Shown: positions 9,043 through 17,131, counted from the stretch's first letter. The stretch is DNA of 64,000 nucleotides from RH-chloro-G1 sp003670575 (GCA_947499615.1 CANMOP010000006.1:1-64000), one strand, 5' to 3'. Notes: generated by a model from the sequence alone, not told the origin. Program-made: numbers and translations.

Positions 9043-9930
9043 ATGTTCGCGATTCTGCTGGCTGTTGTGGCTGCGTCGTCGTGGGGGTTCAGCGCGGTGC
9101 TGGTGCGTATGGGGCTGCGTGACATCACCACAGCCAGCGGTACGCTGCTCTCGCTGGCCGCCGGGCTGGTGGTGACGGCGACACTGGCCGTCATCTTCGA
9201 GGGGCCGAGGCTGCTCGGCCTGTCGCTGACGGCGGTCGTGATGTTCGGTGTGATCGGCGTGCTGAACTTCCCGGTCGGTCGGTACTTCAACTACCTGTCG
9301 ATGAGTCACCTCGGCGTGGGGCGGTCGACGCCGATCCTGGCATCGGCACCGTTGTTCGCCGTGCTGATTGCGGTGGCGTTCACTGGTGAGCACCTGCGGT
9401 TGGCGACGGCGTCCGGCATCGCGTTCATCTTCGCCGGGCTCTACGTGACGATTACGGCGCCTCGCGAGGGGACGACGGCGACGGTTGCGGGTGGGCCGCG
9501 CCAGACGTTGCTGGGGATCGGGTTCGGGCTGGGAGCGGCGTTGGCATACGGCTCCTCGCAGGTGCTGGCTCGGCACAGCGTCTCGGCGATCGCGCCACCG
9601 GTGGTGGGTGCGGCGCTGGCGCTGGGGTGGGGCACGCTGGGCTTCGTGTTCCTGAGCGCGCGCAGTTTGCGCGATCGGCCGGCGCGGTTTTGGCGTGGTG
9701 CGCGCTACTTCATGCTGGCGGGGCTGTTCTCGGCGGCAGGCGTGATGCTGATGTTCACAGCGCTGCGCCGTGGGGAGGTGGTGGTGCTCTCCCCGATCCT
9801 GGCCACGAACCCGCTGTTCACGCTGGTGTTCGCGTCCGTGATGCTCCGCGATGTGGAGCGGATCACTCGTCGCGTGGTGTTCGGCGGGCTGCTGGTGGTG
9901 TGCGGTGTGGTGGCGTTGTCCGTCTTCTGA
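9043..9930 (+). CDS. EamA/DMT family transporter
   Basis: A 295-residue membrane protein with ten hydrophobic segments in two homologous halves, the EamA (drug/metabolite transporter) layout. The first half has SSWGFSAVLVRMGL and the second LGAALAYGSSQVLARHSV, the paired W/Y-G-S positions near helix 1 of each repeat; the end of each half has the 'P(L)FAVLIAVAFTGE' type motif. The ATG at 9043 follows AAGGGGG. It is convergent with the dihydropteroate synthase gene. The exported or imported metabolite cannot be deduced. Confidence 0.87.
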   Translation: MFAILLAVVAASSWGFSAVLVRMGLRDITTASGTLLSLAAGLVVTATLAVIFEGPRLLGLSLTAVVMFGVIGVLNFPVGRYFNYLSMSHLGVGRSTPILASAPLFAVLIAVAFTGEHLRLATASGIAFIFAGLYVTITAPREGTTATVAGGPRQTLLGIGFGLGAALAYGSSQVLARHSVSAIAPPVVGAALALGWGTLGFVFLSARSLRDRPARFWRGARYFMLAGLFSAAGVMLMFTALRRGEVVVLSPILATNPLFTLVFASVMLRDVERITRRVVFGGLLVVCGVVALSVF

Positions 9931-9964
9931 GGCTTCCGCCGCCCTCGATGACGGCGACGCGAGG

Positions 9965-10813
9965 TCAACGAGGAGCGTGACCTGCCGCGCGAATCGCATC
10001 GATGATGCGCATGGCGTCGGCGACCTCGCGGACATCGTGTACACGCACGACATGCGCGCCGTGCGTCGCGGCTAGCGTGTTGAACGCGACGGTCGCTTCC
10101 AGCAGGCCCTCGACATCCTGGCGATCGCCGCGCCCGAGCAGTTCGCCGAGGAATCCCTTACGCGATGCGGAGATCAGCACGGGTCGCCCGCTGGCCACGA
10201 GGTCGGCGAGGCCGCGCAGCAGTTGCAGGTTGTCTGCGGCGGATTTGCCGAAGCCGAATCCGGGATCGAGCCAGACCTGGCCCGTTCCTGCCGCATCCAG
10301 CGAATCCGCGCGATCCAGCAGGAACGCCTGTACCTCAGTGGCGATGTCGGCGTAGCGCTGGTCGACCTCCCGGTGGTGCTGCGGGCGACCTCGCATGTGC
10401 ATCACCACCACCGGCAGTCGATGTTCGGCGGCGACGGCGACCATCGCGGAGTCGGTGAGTCCGGTGACATCGTTGAGCAGGTGGACGCCGGCTTCGGCGG
10501 CGGCACGCGCCACGATGGGGCTCCAGGTGTCCACGGAGGTCGCGATTCCCTCCGCGTGTAGCGCGGCGATCACCGGGCAGACACGCTCGATCTCCTCCTG
10601 GGGGTCGAGTTCCCGGCCGAGTGTGCGCGTGGATTGCGCACCGACATCGATGATGCTCGCTCCGGCCTGCACCAGGCGCAGCGCGTAATCGACGGCCTCG
10701 CTCGGGTCGAACACGGTGTGCGCGACTGGTGAGTCATACGAGACGTTGACGATGCCCATCACCAGCGTGCGATTGGTGCAATCGATGGTGCGATCGGGGA
10801 GGCGCAGCAGCAT
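9965..10813 (-). CDS. folP: Dihydropteroate synthase family protein, divergent
   Basis: A 282-residue TIM-barrel protein of the pterin-binding family; the canonical enzyme joins p-aminobenzoate to hydroxymethyl-dihydropterin diphosphate in folate synthesis. Seen are TSVDTWSP, LLNDVTG, VVMHMRGRP, WLDPGFGFGKSAADNLQLLR, SASRKGFLG and the final RVHDV. Two signature loops differ: MGIVNVSYDSPVAHTVFD replaces the usual NVTPDSFSDGG, and VGAQSTRTLG replaces GGESTRPG. These loops hold substrate, so it may be an unusual folP or a related enzyme. GGGAG precedes the ATG by eight bases. Its start is three bases after the stop of the DUF2520 gene, so the two are co-transcribed. Confidence 0.75.
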   Translation of the reverse strand: MLLRLPDRTIDCTNRTLVMGIVNVSYDSPVAHTVFDPSEAVDYALRLVQAGASIIDVGAQSTRTLGRELDPQEEIERVCPVIAALHAEGIATSVDTWSPIVARAAAEAGVHLLNDVTGLTDSAMVAVAAEHRLPVVVMHMRGRPQHHREVDQRYADIATEVQAFLLDRADSLDAAGTGQVWLDPGFGFGKSAADNLQLLRGLADLVASGRPVLISASRKGFLGELLGRGDRQDVEGLLEATVAFNTLAATHGAHVVRVHDVREVADAMRIIDAIRAAGHAPR

Positions 10814-10816
10814 GGA

Positions 10817-11638
10817 TCAGGCTCCCTCGCGGGAATCGAGCAGCTCGCGCAGCCGCGCGCTGACCTCAGGCGTGTGGCCGAGCGGCAGCCGCGCGAGTTC
10901 GGAAGCGAGTGCGCGATACAACGCGCGCAGGCTCGGGGTCGCATCGAGCGCCGCGAGGTGTCGCGCGATCGTCGCGAGATCACCGCGCGCCAGGGGGCCG
11001 GTGAGCGCGTCCGCGAGATCGAGTGTGGTGACGTTGTGTGCGACGGCGAGGAGCAGGGGGCCGAGCGCTGCCTGTGCGGCCTGCGCGGGGAGGCCGGCGA
11101 GCGCCCACGTCCGAGTGGCGGCGGCCAGCAACGCCACGATGTCGTTGGCGGCGAACACTGCGGCCGCGTGGTACAGCGCGCGGTCGACGCCCTCCAGGCG
11201 GATGGTGCGCGCGCCGAGGTCGTGCGCGATGCGTTCGAGCGTCGCGTCGAGTGGTATACGCGCCTCGATGCCGCAGGTGATGGCGCGGAAGCGCGTGGGC
11301 TGCGGATCGCCGACGGGAAAGGATTGGAGCGGGTGGAGGCAACCCGTCAGCGCACCAGCCTCGGTCGCGGTGGCGAGCACGTCTAGGCCGAGGGCGCCGG
11401 AGCAATGCACGGCAGCCTGATCGGCTCGCCAGTGGAGGGATGCGCACACCGTCGCGATCGCCGCGTCCGGCACGGTGAGGAACGCCAGGTCCGAGGCGTC
11501 GAGGGCGGCCTGTACCTCGTGCGGCGGGCGTGCGTGGGCGATTCGGACCGCGTAATCGCAGCCCTCCAGCGCGGCGGCGAGCGTGGAGCCCAGGCGGCCG
11601 ACGCCGATGATGGCGATGCGGGGGCGTGCTTCCTGCAT
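10817..11638 (-). CDS. Rossmann-like and DUF2520 domain protein
   Basis: A 273-residue protein. Residues 7-130 form a Rossmann fold with IAIIGVGRLGSTLAAALE at the N-terminus, the dinucleotide-binding loop, and CSGALGLDVL and GCLHPLQSFP typical of this family. Residues about 140-270 are the helical DUF2520 domain (YHAAAVFAANDIVALLAAA). The family resembles ketopantoate and pyrroline-carboxylate reductases, and is often found beside pantothenate or folate genes, as here with the dihydropteroate synthase immediately downstream. The reaction is unknown. ATG 11638 is chosen because it begins directly before the Rossmann strand; a longer open frame upstream crosses a palindromic repeat and is spurious. 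Confidence 0.8.
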   Translation of the reverse strand: MQEARPRIAIIGVGRLGSTLAAALEGCDYAVRIAHARPPHEVQAALDASDLAFLTVPDAAIATVCASLHWRADQAAVHCSGALGLDVLATATEAGALTGCLHPLQSFPVGDPQPTRFRAITCGIEARIPLDATLERIAHDLGARTIRLEGVDRALYHAAAVFAANDIVALLAAATRTWALAGLPAQAAQAALGPLLLAVAHNVTTLDLADALTGPLARGDLATIARHLAALDATPSLRALYRALASELARLPLGHTPEVSARLRELLDSREGA

Positions 11639-11693
11639 GCGGGGAGGATACGCGAGTATCCGCATCCGTCGCAGTGAGCGCGCTTCAGAGCAG

Positions 11694-11736
11694 AGACCCC
11701 CACCCTGGCCCTCCCCCGTAAAGGGGGAGGGGACCC
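11694..11736. repeat. Dispersed palindromic repeat, module A
   Basis: A C-rich then G-rich stretch in the gap between two divergent genes. Its core folds as CCCTCCCCC-GTAA-AGGGGGAGGGG. The same module recurs at 22628, 43757 and three times between 55241 and 55600, always outside genes. Only module A is present here. It can form a strong hairpin on either strand and may act as a transcription barrier, though no function is proven. Confidence 0.75.
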
Positions 11737-11821
11737 GAGCCGTAGTTGGGTGGCGGCTTTGCGTCAGGCGGTACGGGGTGCGTACCCTCGGCGGCGTGGT
11801 CGGACGGTAAGGACGGTGGCG

Positions 11822-12610
11822 ATGACATCGAACGCTGCGGAGTCGGTGCTGGTCGGCGTGGACTTCACCGCCGAGTGGTTGCGTGTGCTGCTCACTACGG
11901 AGGAGGGCCGCCCGGTTCACGAGGGTGCGTGGGCGCTGCCCCCGCTGGAGGATGAGGACGCGTGGTCCTGGGAAGTCGGCGGGCGCATTGCGGCGCTGTT
12001 CGCCGACGAGGGGCAACGGCGCTCGGCGCTCGCGATCGTCGTGGCTGCGCCCGGGAGTGTGGAGCCGGTGGCCGGCCGGCTGCTGCGTTGCGCCGCGCAA
12101 CCGGCATGGGATGGTCTCAGCGTCGTGGATGCGCTGCGTCGACATATCGGTGCGCCGATTGCGACGGAGAATCGCATCATCACCTCGCTGCTCGCGGAGT
12201 GCTGGTCCGGGGCGGCGGCAGGGTCGGACGACGTGTTGTACGTTTCGCTGCGCGGAGAGCCCTCGGCGGCACTGCTTGTCGGCGGCCGTCCGCTGCGCGG
12301 CGCGCACTTCGAGGCGGGCGCGCTGGCCGCGATGCCGACGCTGGCACCCGGCGCCCCGCTGACCGATGAGGACGCGGAGGCGGTGGTGGGATTGCTGGCG
12401 GATGCGGCGGCGCTGCTCGACCCGGAGGCGGTGGTGATCGACGCCGAGCCCCAGCACCTCGAACGGCTGGTCTCGCTGCTGCAGCGCGTGTTGGACGAGG
12501 TGGCACCGGAGACGCAGGCTGTCGCCGCGGAGTTGGGCGAGCGGGCGGCCGTGATCGGCGCGGTGCGTATGGCATCGACGCTTGCGTTCGAAGGGCAACG
12601 GAAGCCATGA
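11822..12610 (+). CDS. ROK family protein, probably catalytically degenerate
   Basis: A 262-residue protein with the outline of the ROK (glucokinase-like/repressor) fold: VGVDFTAEWLRVLLTTEEG as first strand-loop, VVAAPGSVEPVAGRLL, GAPIATENRIITSLLAE and a later LRGAHFEAGALA. In active ROK sugar kinases the E-N-D-x-N motif supplies the catalytic aspartate; here it reads ENRII, and the C-x-C-G-x-x-G-C zinc motif is also absent. I therefore infer loss of kinase activity or a changed role. There is no N-terminal winged helix, so it is not a NagC-type repressor. ATG 11822 follows AAGGA at eight bases. It overlaps the next gene by four bases (ATGA), a translational coupling signature. Confidence 0.6.
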   Translation: MTSNAAESVLVGVDFTAEWLRVLLTTEEGRPVHEGAWALPPLEDEDAWSWEVGGRIAALFADEGQRRSALAIVVAAPGSVEPVAGRLLRCAAQPAWDGLSVVDALRRHIGAPIATENRIITSLLAECWSGAAAGSDDVLYVSLRGEPSAALLVGGRPLRGAHFEAGALAAMPTLAPGAPLTDEDAEAVVGLLADAAALLDPEAVVIDAEPQHLERLVSLLQRVLDEVAPETQAVAAELGERAAVIGAVRMASTLAFEGQRKP

Positions 12611-12999
12611 CGTCTACACCACCGGGCGAGGGTCGCCGCCGGCCGTATGCGATCCGACTGGACGCCGATGGCTGCGGGACGATGTTGGGCGCGCTGGTGT
12701 GGGTGATGGGCGCGCTGGAGATCATGAAGGATCGCGCGCACGCCGTGGGCGAGGAGGAGTGGCACGAGGTCGCCGAGCGGCTGATGCCCCACCTCGAACG
12801 GCTGGTGGGCGAAGTGGGGGGCGCGCGGACGGCAGCAGGCAACGACCCGACTCGCGAGGCGGTCGTCGAGGCATCGTACACGCGCGTGCGTGAGGCCTTC
12901 GAGGCGTGGATTCAGGTCGCCGCGGCGGACACTGTCGCGATGGCGCTCCAGCATCGCGTGGAGACGGGCGAGGGGGAGACTCCGGCGGCGGCGGAGTAG
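12607..12999 (+). CDS. Hypothetical protein, coupled to the ROK-like gene
   Basis: A 130-residue soluble protein I do not recognise. It is mostly helical, with a hydrophobic patch (GTMLGALVWVMGALEIM) near residues 24-41 and an acidic, amphipathic middle (GEEEWHEVAERLMPHLERLVGEV). Its ATG overlaps the stop of the ROK-like gene in ATGA, so the two are translated together and may act together. Its own stop runs into the palindromic repeat at 12999-13061, which probably ends transcription. Confidence 0.6.
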   Translation: MTSTPPGEGRRRPYAIRLDADGCGTMLGALVWVMGALEIMKDRAHAVGEEEWHEVAERLMPHLERLVGEVGGARTAAGNDPTREAVVEASYTRVREAFEAWIQVAAADTVAMALQHRVETGEGETPAAAE

Positions 13000-13061
13000 G
13001 AGCCCTCACCCCCGGCCCCTCGCCCCACCGCGTGGGGAGAGGGGCTGGGGGTGAGGGCTCC
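12999..13061. terminator. Long palindromic repeat (module B), probable bidirectional terminator
   Basis: A near-perfect inverted repeat: GGAGCCCTCACCCCC on the left pairs with the mirrored right end, with an inner CGCCCCAC/GTGGGGAG stem and a tiny loop. It lies between two convergent genes (stop at 12997-12999 and argS stop at 13091), where it could end transcription from both sides. It is one copy of a repeat family also seen at 22628, 43757 and 55096-55640. There is no U tract, so termination is inferred from position and stem strength. Confidence 0.6.
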
Positions 13062-13090
13062 TGCGCCGAGAGGTGCGAGGGCTTCCGGTG

Positions 13091-14752
13091 CTACATCTGC
13101 TCCGGCGCGCTGATCCCCATCAGTCCCAGCACGCGTGCCAGTACCACCTGTGTCGCCTCCAGCAGGCGGAGTCGCGCGGTGGTCAGCGGCTCGTCGTCGG
13201 TGATGACGCGGCACTGGGTGTAGAAGGCGTGGAACGACTGGGCGAGGCTGGACGCGTATGCAGGCAGAGAGTGCGTCTCCAGGCTGTCGACGACACCCTC
13301 GACGACTTCGGGGAGGAGCATGAGGCGGCGCAGCAGCGTTTGCTCGGCCTCGTGGGTGAGCAGGCTCGTGTCTGCGCCTCGTGCGCTGCGGCCCTGCTCC
13401 ACGGCGCGTGCGAGCACGCTGGCGATGCGCGCGTGGGCGTACTGCACGTAGTACACCGGGTTCTCGTCGCTCTGCTTCGTCGCGAGCTCGAGGTCGAATT
13501 CCATCGTGGAACCGGCGGACGGCGTCAGGAAGAAGAAGCGTGCGGCGTCGCGGCCGACCTCGGCCACCACGTCGCGGAGCGTGACGATCTCGCCGGCGCG
13601 CTTGGAGAGCGGGACGATCTCCGCGCCGCGCTTCAGCGTCACCAACTGGTAGAGGAGCACGTCGAGCCGGTCGCCATCGCCGCCGACGGCAGTCACGGCG
13701 GCTTTCACGCGGGAGACGTGGCCCTGGTGGTCGGCGCCCCAGATGTCGATGACGCGGTCGAAGCCGCGCAGGACGAACTTGTCGTAGTGGTACGCCACGT
13801 CCGATGCGAAGTACGTGGGCATGCCGTCGGAGCGGATGAGGACGTTGTCCTTCGACTCGCCGAGTTGCGAGGAGGCAAACCAGACGGCGCCCTCGCGGCT
13901 GACGACGTGGCCGTGGTCGCGCAGGATCTGGAGGGCACGCTCGTACGGGCCGCCGTCATCCTGGAGCGAGCGCTCCGAGAACCAGCGGTCGAACTCCACG
14001 CCCATGAGCGCGAGGTCCTCGCGGATCTGCGCGACCATGCGGCGCACGCCTTCGTCGCCGAGCGAGGCGTCCGGCTCCTCGCCCTCGGGACGTAGGAAGC
14101 GCTCGCCGTGCTCGGCGACGATCTCGCGTGCGATCTCGATCATGTACGCGCCGGGGTAGCCGTTCTCCGGAATCTCCACGGTGCGGCCGAACAGCTGCTG
14201 GTAGCGCGCGTAGAGCGTGCGCGTGAACACTGCGATCTGCGTCCCGGCGTCGTTGACGTAATACTCCTGCGCCACGTCGTAGCCCGCAGCGCGCAGCACG
14301 AGCGCGAGTGTGGAGCCGATCGCTGCACCTCGGCCGTTGCCGACGTGCACCGGGCCGGTGGGGTTGGCGGAGACGTACTCCACCTGGATGCGCTGCCCTG
14401 CGCCGCGATCGCTGCCGCCGTAGGTGGCTCCCGCGTCTGCGATGACGTCGGCCTGCGCGGCTGCCCACGCCGGGTCGAGGTAGAAGTTCAGGAAGCCGGG
14501 CGGCGCGATCCGCACCTCGACGACTGCGGGGTGCGCGGGGACGTGCGGCAGCAAGGCTTCGGCGACCTCGATGGCCTTCATGCGGGCAAGGCCCTGGATG
14601 CGCAGCGGGAGGTTGGCGGAGTAGTCGCCGTGCTCCGGGCGCGCGGGGTGTTCGAGTTGCACCTCGGGCGCGGTGAAGGTCGGGAGCGCTCCGCTCGCCT
14701 GCGCAGCCACCAGCGCGGCCTCTACCAGTGCACGAATCTCGTCGCGAATCAC
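13091..14752 (-). CDS. argS: Arginyl-tRNA synthetase
   Basis: A 553-residue class I aminoacyl-tRNA synthetase that charges tRNA-Arg. The N-terminal additional domain (about 1-110) is followed by VEYVSANPTGPVHVGNGRG, where HVGN is the HIGH-type signature, then AAGYDVAQEYYVNDAG, typical of ArgRS. PLSKRAGEIVTL occupies the KMSKS-loop position. The C-terminal helical domain ends in ...LRLLEATQVVLARVLGLMGI, with the usual invariant 'LG' pattern of the anticodon-binding domain. A GTG at 14752 is taken as start because the family begins at VIRDEIRALVEAAL. Its leader carries a terminator hairpin (14784-14804), suggesting attenuation. Confidence 0.93.
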   Translation of the reverse strand: MIRDEIRALVEAALVAAQASGALPTFTAPEVQLEHPARPEHGDYSANLPLRIQGLARMKAIEVAEALLPHVPAHPAVVEVRIAPPGFLNFYLDPAWAAAQADVIADAGATYGGSDRGAGQRIQVEYVSANPTGPVHVGNGRGAAIGSTLALVLRAAGYDVAQEYYVNDAGTQIAVFTRTLYARYQQLFGRTVEIPENGYPGAYMIEIAREIVAEHGERFLRPEGEEPDASLGDEGVRRMVAQIREDLALMGVEFDRWFSERSLQDDGGPYERALQILRDHGHVVSREGAVWFASSQLGESKDNVLIRSDGMPTYFASDVAYHYDKFVLRGFDRVIDIWGADHQGHVSRVKAAVTAVGGDGDRLDVLLYQLVTLKRGAEIVPLSKRAGEIVTLRDVVAEVGRDAARFFFLTPSAGSTMEFDLELATKQSDENPVYYVQYAHARIASVLARAVEQGRSARGADTSLLTHEAEQTLLRRLMLLPEVVEGVVDSLETHSLPAYASSLAQSFHAFYTQCRVITDDEPLTTARLRLLEATQVVLARVLGLMGISAPEQM

Positions 14753-14775
14753 GCTCGGTCCTTCACTCAGTCCCG

Positions 14776-14804
14776 AAATCAAACGGCCCGCCCTCGGCGG
14801 ACCG
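14776..14804 (-). promoter_or_regulatory. Terminator hairpin in the argS leader, candidate attenuator
   Basis: Read on the argS strand, CGGTCCGCC-GAG-GGCGGGCCG forms a nine-pair stem (one G-U pair) with a three-base loop, followed directly by TTTGATTT. That is an intrinsic terminator pointing at argS and ending about 25 bases before its GTG. The gene on the other side (14898) is divergent, so no upstream minus-strand gene needs this terminator. A regulated read-through mechanism for argS is the natural reading. A T-box antiterminator consensus (TGGNACCGCG) is not clearly present; only a TGGAAC is seen upstream. Confidence 0.55.
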
Positions 14805-14897
14805 CTGCTGCTCTCAACAGTTCCAGTGTAGCGCGAGGTGATGTGGCGAGGAACGGCTCCCGCGCGCCCGGTGCCGCTCCCGCGCGATACTGGGTGC

Positions 14898-15272
14898 ATG
14901 GCAGTGCGTATCCGGCAGGTGGTGGCGTCGTTCGGCTGGTGGCAGTGGCTGCTGGCGGCGGTCTGTCTGGTCGCGTTGGTGGCGGCGGGTGCGTTTGCGG
15001 TGCGCACGGCGCGCACCGCGCTGTATTGGAGCCAGCACCACAACGACCCGATCGAGCGCTGGATGACGGTGAATTACGTCGCGCGCTCGTATGACGTGCC
15101 GCCCGACGCGCTCTGGAACGCGCTGGGCCTACCGCCCGCGCGCCCGCCGTCTCGGGACGCGCGCCGCCCGCTGAGCCAGATCGCGACCGCGCGCGGGCAG
15201 ACGTTCGAGCAGGTGCGGGCGACGCTGGAGGCGGCGATCGTCGAGGCGCGCACTCAGCCGCCTGCGCTCTAA
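14898..15272 (+). CDS. Small single-pass membrane protein of unknown function
   Basis: A 124-residue protein with one strong membrane segment at about residues 12-34 (WWQWLLAAVCLVALVAAGAFAV) after a short basic N-terminus. The C-terminal portion is presumably outside the membrane and has two short helical motifs, VNYVARSYDVPPDALWNALGLP and then PLSQIATARGQTFEQVRATL. The second resembles SLAQVAEAHGKTRDQLKTGL in the secreted protein at 36883-37578. This suggests a shared helix-turn-helix-like module in exported proteins of this organism. The ATG 14898 is chosen over a GTG at 14838 because the protein then begins at a normal signal-anchor distance. It lies upstream of a DedA gene. Confidence 0.65.
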   Translation: MAVRIRQVVASFGWWQWLLAAVCLVALVAAGAFAVRTARTALYWSQHHNDPIERWMTVNYVARSYDVPPDALWNALGLPPARPPSRDARRPLSQIATARGQTFEQVRATLEAAIVEARTQPPAL

Positions 15273-15289
15273 CCGCCGCCGGCCCCGCC

Positions 15290-15314
15290 GCCGCCTCGTA
15301 CCGAACGAGGCGGC
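15290..15314 (+). terminator. Terminator-like hairpin after the small membrane protein gene
   Basis: GCCGCCTCGT and ACGAGGCGGC form a perfect ten-pair stem around a five-base loop, 17 bases after the stop at 15272. The T-rich stretch (CTTGTCTTTT) begins only about 12 bases further, so this is not a standard intrinsic terminator. It also sits directly in front of the DedA gene, where it could affect that gene's translation. Confidence 0.5.
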
Positions 15315-15316
15315 TC

Positions 15317-15937
15317 CTGAACGATCTTGTCTTTTCGTGGCTGGCGGACTACGGGCTGGTTGCGGTGGCTGCCGTCCTGGTCGTGACGTCCATCGGCGTG
15401 CCGCTGCCGGGGTCGCCGCTGCTGCTCGCGCTCGGCTCCTTCGTCGCGCTGGAGGAGTTGGAGTTGTGGCCGGTGCTGCTGGTCGCGGGCGGCGCGACGA
15501 TTCTTGGCGACCAGGCGGGGTACGGGATCGGTCGCTTCGGCGGACGCCATGCCATCGACGCTCTCGCGCGCCGCTCCGGACAGAGCGCGCAGATCCATCG
15601 CGCCGAGGCGTTCCTGAGTCGCTGGGGTGCGCCCGGCATCTTCTTCAGCCGCTGGCTGGTGACTGCGCTGGGGCCGTGGGTGAATCTGAGCAGCGGCGTC
15701 GCCCGCTACCCTTGGCCGAGGTTCCTGCTCTGGGACGTGCTGGGCGAGGCGCTGTGGGTCGGCGGGTACGTCAGCTTCGGTCTGCTGTTCTCCGACCGCG
15801 TGCGGGCGCTGGCCGACCTGCTCGGCAGCCTCGGTTGGCTGCTGCTCGCGCTGCTGGTCGCGGTCGTCGCCGGGTGGGAGCTCGCACGGCACTATCGAGG
15901 CATCGCACGCCGGCTGGCGCGGCACGCGCCCGGCTAG
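15317..15937 (+). CDS. DedA family membrane protein
   Basis: About 206 residues with several hydrophobic segments and the DedA/SNARE-associated (VTT) pattern: GVPLPGSPLLLALGSF near the N-terminus, GDQAGYGIGRFGGRHAI, then FLSRWGAPGIFFSRWLVTALGPWVNLSSG, which contains the conserved F-x-R-W/x(P)G-type motif, and a final WDVLGEALWVGGYVSFG. DedA proteins are inner-membrane proteins linked to lipid carrier translocation. The start is uncertain. No ATG fits: a GTG at 15365 would cut off the first amphipathic helix, so a CTG at 15317 is taken. It may use a rare start codon, or the annotated N-terminus may need revision. Confidence 0.75.
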   Translation: MNDLVFSWLADYGLVAVAAVLVVTSIGVPLPGSPLLLALGSFVALEELELWPVLLVAGGATILGDQAGYGIGRFGGRHAIDALARRSGQSAQIHRAEAFLSRWGAPGIFFSRWLVTALGPWVNLSSGVARYPWPRFLLWDVLGEALWVGGYVSFGLLFSDRVRALADLLGSLGWLLLALLVAVVAGWELARHYRGIARRLARHAPG

Positions 15938-15943
15938 TGACGA

Positions 15944-17044
15944 CTACCCGGGAAACTCTTCCCGCAGCAGTCCCGGCAGGTCGAGGTGCTCCGCGACGAA
16001 GTTTGCGGAATCGAAGAACCGCGCCGCGAGTGCGGGGCCTCGTTCGTTGGTGAAGTCGAGTCGGGCGACCACCGCGACCGCCGTGCGGACGGTCTGGTTC
16101 GCCGCGATGCGTACGGCGCGATCGAAGTCGGCGCGCGAGTACGCAATGCCTTCGGCGACCAGCGCCGTGTAGTAGGCCGCAGTCAACTCCGGCCACGCCT
16201 GTTCCATGCTCATCCCATGTATGGCCGTCGTAGCCGCGAACTGGACGAGGTCGCGGGCACCCTGCGCCCTGGACACGATCTGCCAGTCGAACGTCACGAC
16301 CTCTGGTTCGGTGCCGCTGCCGATCAACAGATTATCCAGACGTGAGTCCCAGTGTGTGAGTGTCCATGGCGCAGAGGCGGTTTCTTCGTACACCCGATCC
16401 ATCCTCGTCGATAGGAGTTCGACCGTCTCCCGTAGTGCTGGCTTTGCCGCTTGCTGATGCGCGTTTGGGAGTTGTGCCCATAGGGCGCGAAGTTCGTCGG
16501 CAGCCAATCCTGGACCTGGACCGATCTCGATAGGGGTGGGGAGCCAGTCCTCGGCAAGCAAACGCGGATCGTCCCACCATTGTGCGTGAAGCCGGGCGAA
16601 GCCGCGGCTAGCCGCGACTGCCTCACGCAGCGAGCACCCCGCGACGTTGTCGCCGACACGCATTCCCGGACGCGTGGTGCCGTCCTCGAGGACGAGCATC
16701 GATCGCATCGATGCCGGCTCGTGCATCGCGGCGAAGCACGTTGGGACTGACGCCCACATCAGCGGAGCGTGATGCTGGTAGAACGCGACTTCCCGGCTGT
16801 AGAAGTTCCTCGCTTCGTTACGTGCGCGGATACCAAGATCGGCCATCGGCAGCTTGACGATCAGCGCCGTTGGAGCGCCTGACGTCGCGCCGAGCGTGTA
16901 ACTCGGCTTCACGCGGAAAGTGCGCGCGATCAGCCCGCCGTCGATTGGCTCGACGACCACACTTGCCACCGGCGTATCCAGCACTGCGCTCAGCCAATCC
17001 GACGTGAGCTCCTCGGGCGCGTCGGGGATCGGGAGGTCGGGCAC
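15944..17044 (-). CDS. Phosphotransferase, ecdysteroid-kinase/CHK-like (APH fold)
   Basis: A 366-residue protein kinase-like small-molecule kinase. The N-lobe holds IDGGLIARTFRVKPSYTLG and an ATP-binding lysine in ALIVKLPM; MLVLEDGTTRPGM is the hinge region. The catalytic loop is LTHWDSRLDNLLIG, a variant of H-x-D-x-x-x-x-N, and VTFDWQIVSRAQGARDL is the metal-binding DFG equivalent. This pattern is typical of the DUF1679/CHK-like group related to choline and aminoglycoside kinases. The substrate is unknown; antibiotic resistance should not be assumed. The GTG at 17044 has GGAG seven bases ahead; an ATG at 17107 is an alternative. Confidence 0.75.
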   Translation of the reverse strand: MPDLPIPDAPEELTSDWLSAVLDTPVASVVVEPIDGGLIARTFRVKPSYTLGATSGAPTALIVKLPMADLGIRARNEARNFYSREVAFYQHHAPLMWASVPTCFAAMHEPASMRSMLVLEDGTTRPGMRVGDNVAGCSLREAVAASRGFARLHAQWWDDPRLLAEDWLPTPIEIGPGPGLAADELRALWAQLPNAHQQAAKPALRETVELLSTRMDRVYEETASAPWTLTHWDSRLDNLLIGSGTEPEVVTFDWQIVSRAQGARDLVQFAATTAIHGMSMEQAWPELTAAYYTALVAEGIAYSRADFDRAVRIAANQTVRTAVAVVARLDFTNERGPALAARFFDSANFVAEHLDLPGLLREEFPG

Positions 17045-17131
17045 GTTGCACTCCGGTACACTCGGCGCGAGGTGAGCGAGGACGAGCGGACTATAACATC
17101 GCGACATCGCCGGGAATGGACGCCCTCGAAT

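Noticed and set aside
10817..12598. Very long minus-strand open frame (593 codons) over the DUF2520 and ROK-like genes
   Set aside because: Only the part downstream of 11638 is DUF2520 protein. The rest crosses a palindromic repeat and the antisense of the ROK-like gene and has low-complexity Arg/His-rich composition.
15944..17044. Aminoglycoside resistance kinase
   Set aside because: The motifs fit the broad CHK/ecdysteroid-kinase-like group; nothing specific to aminoglycoside binding is seen.
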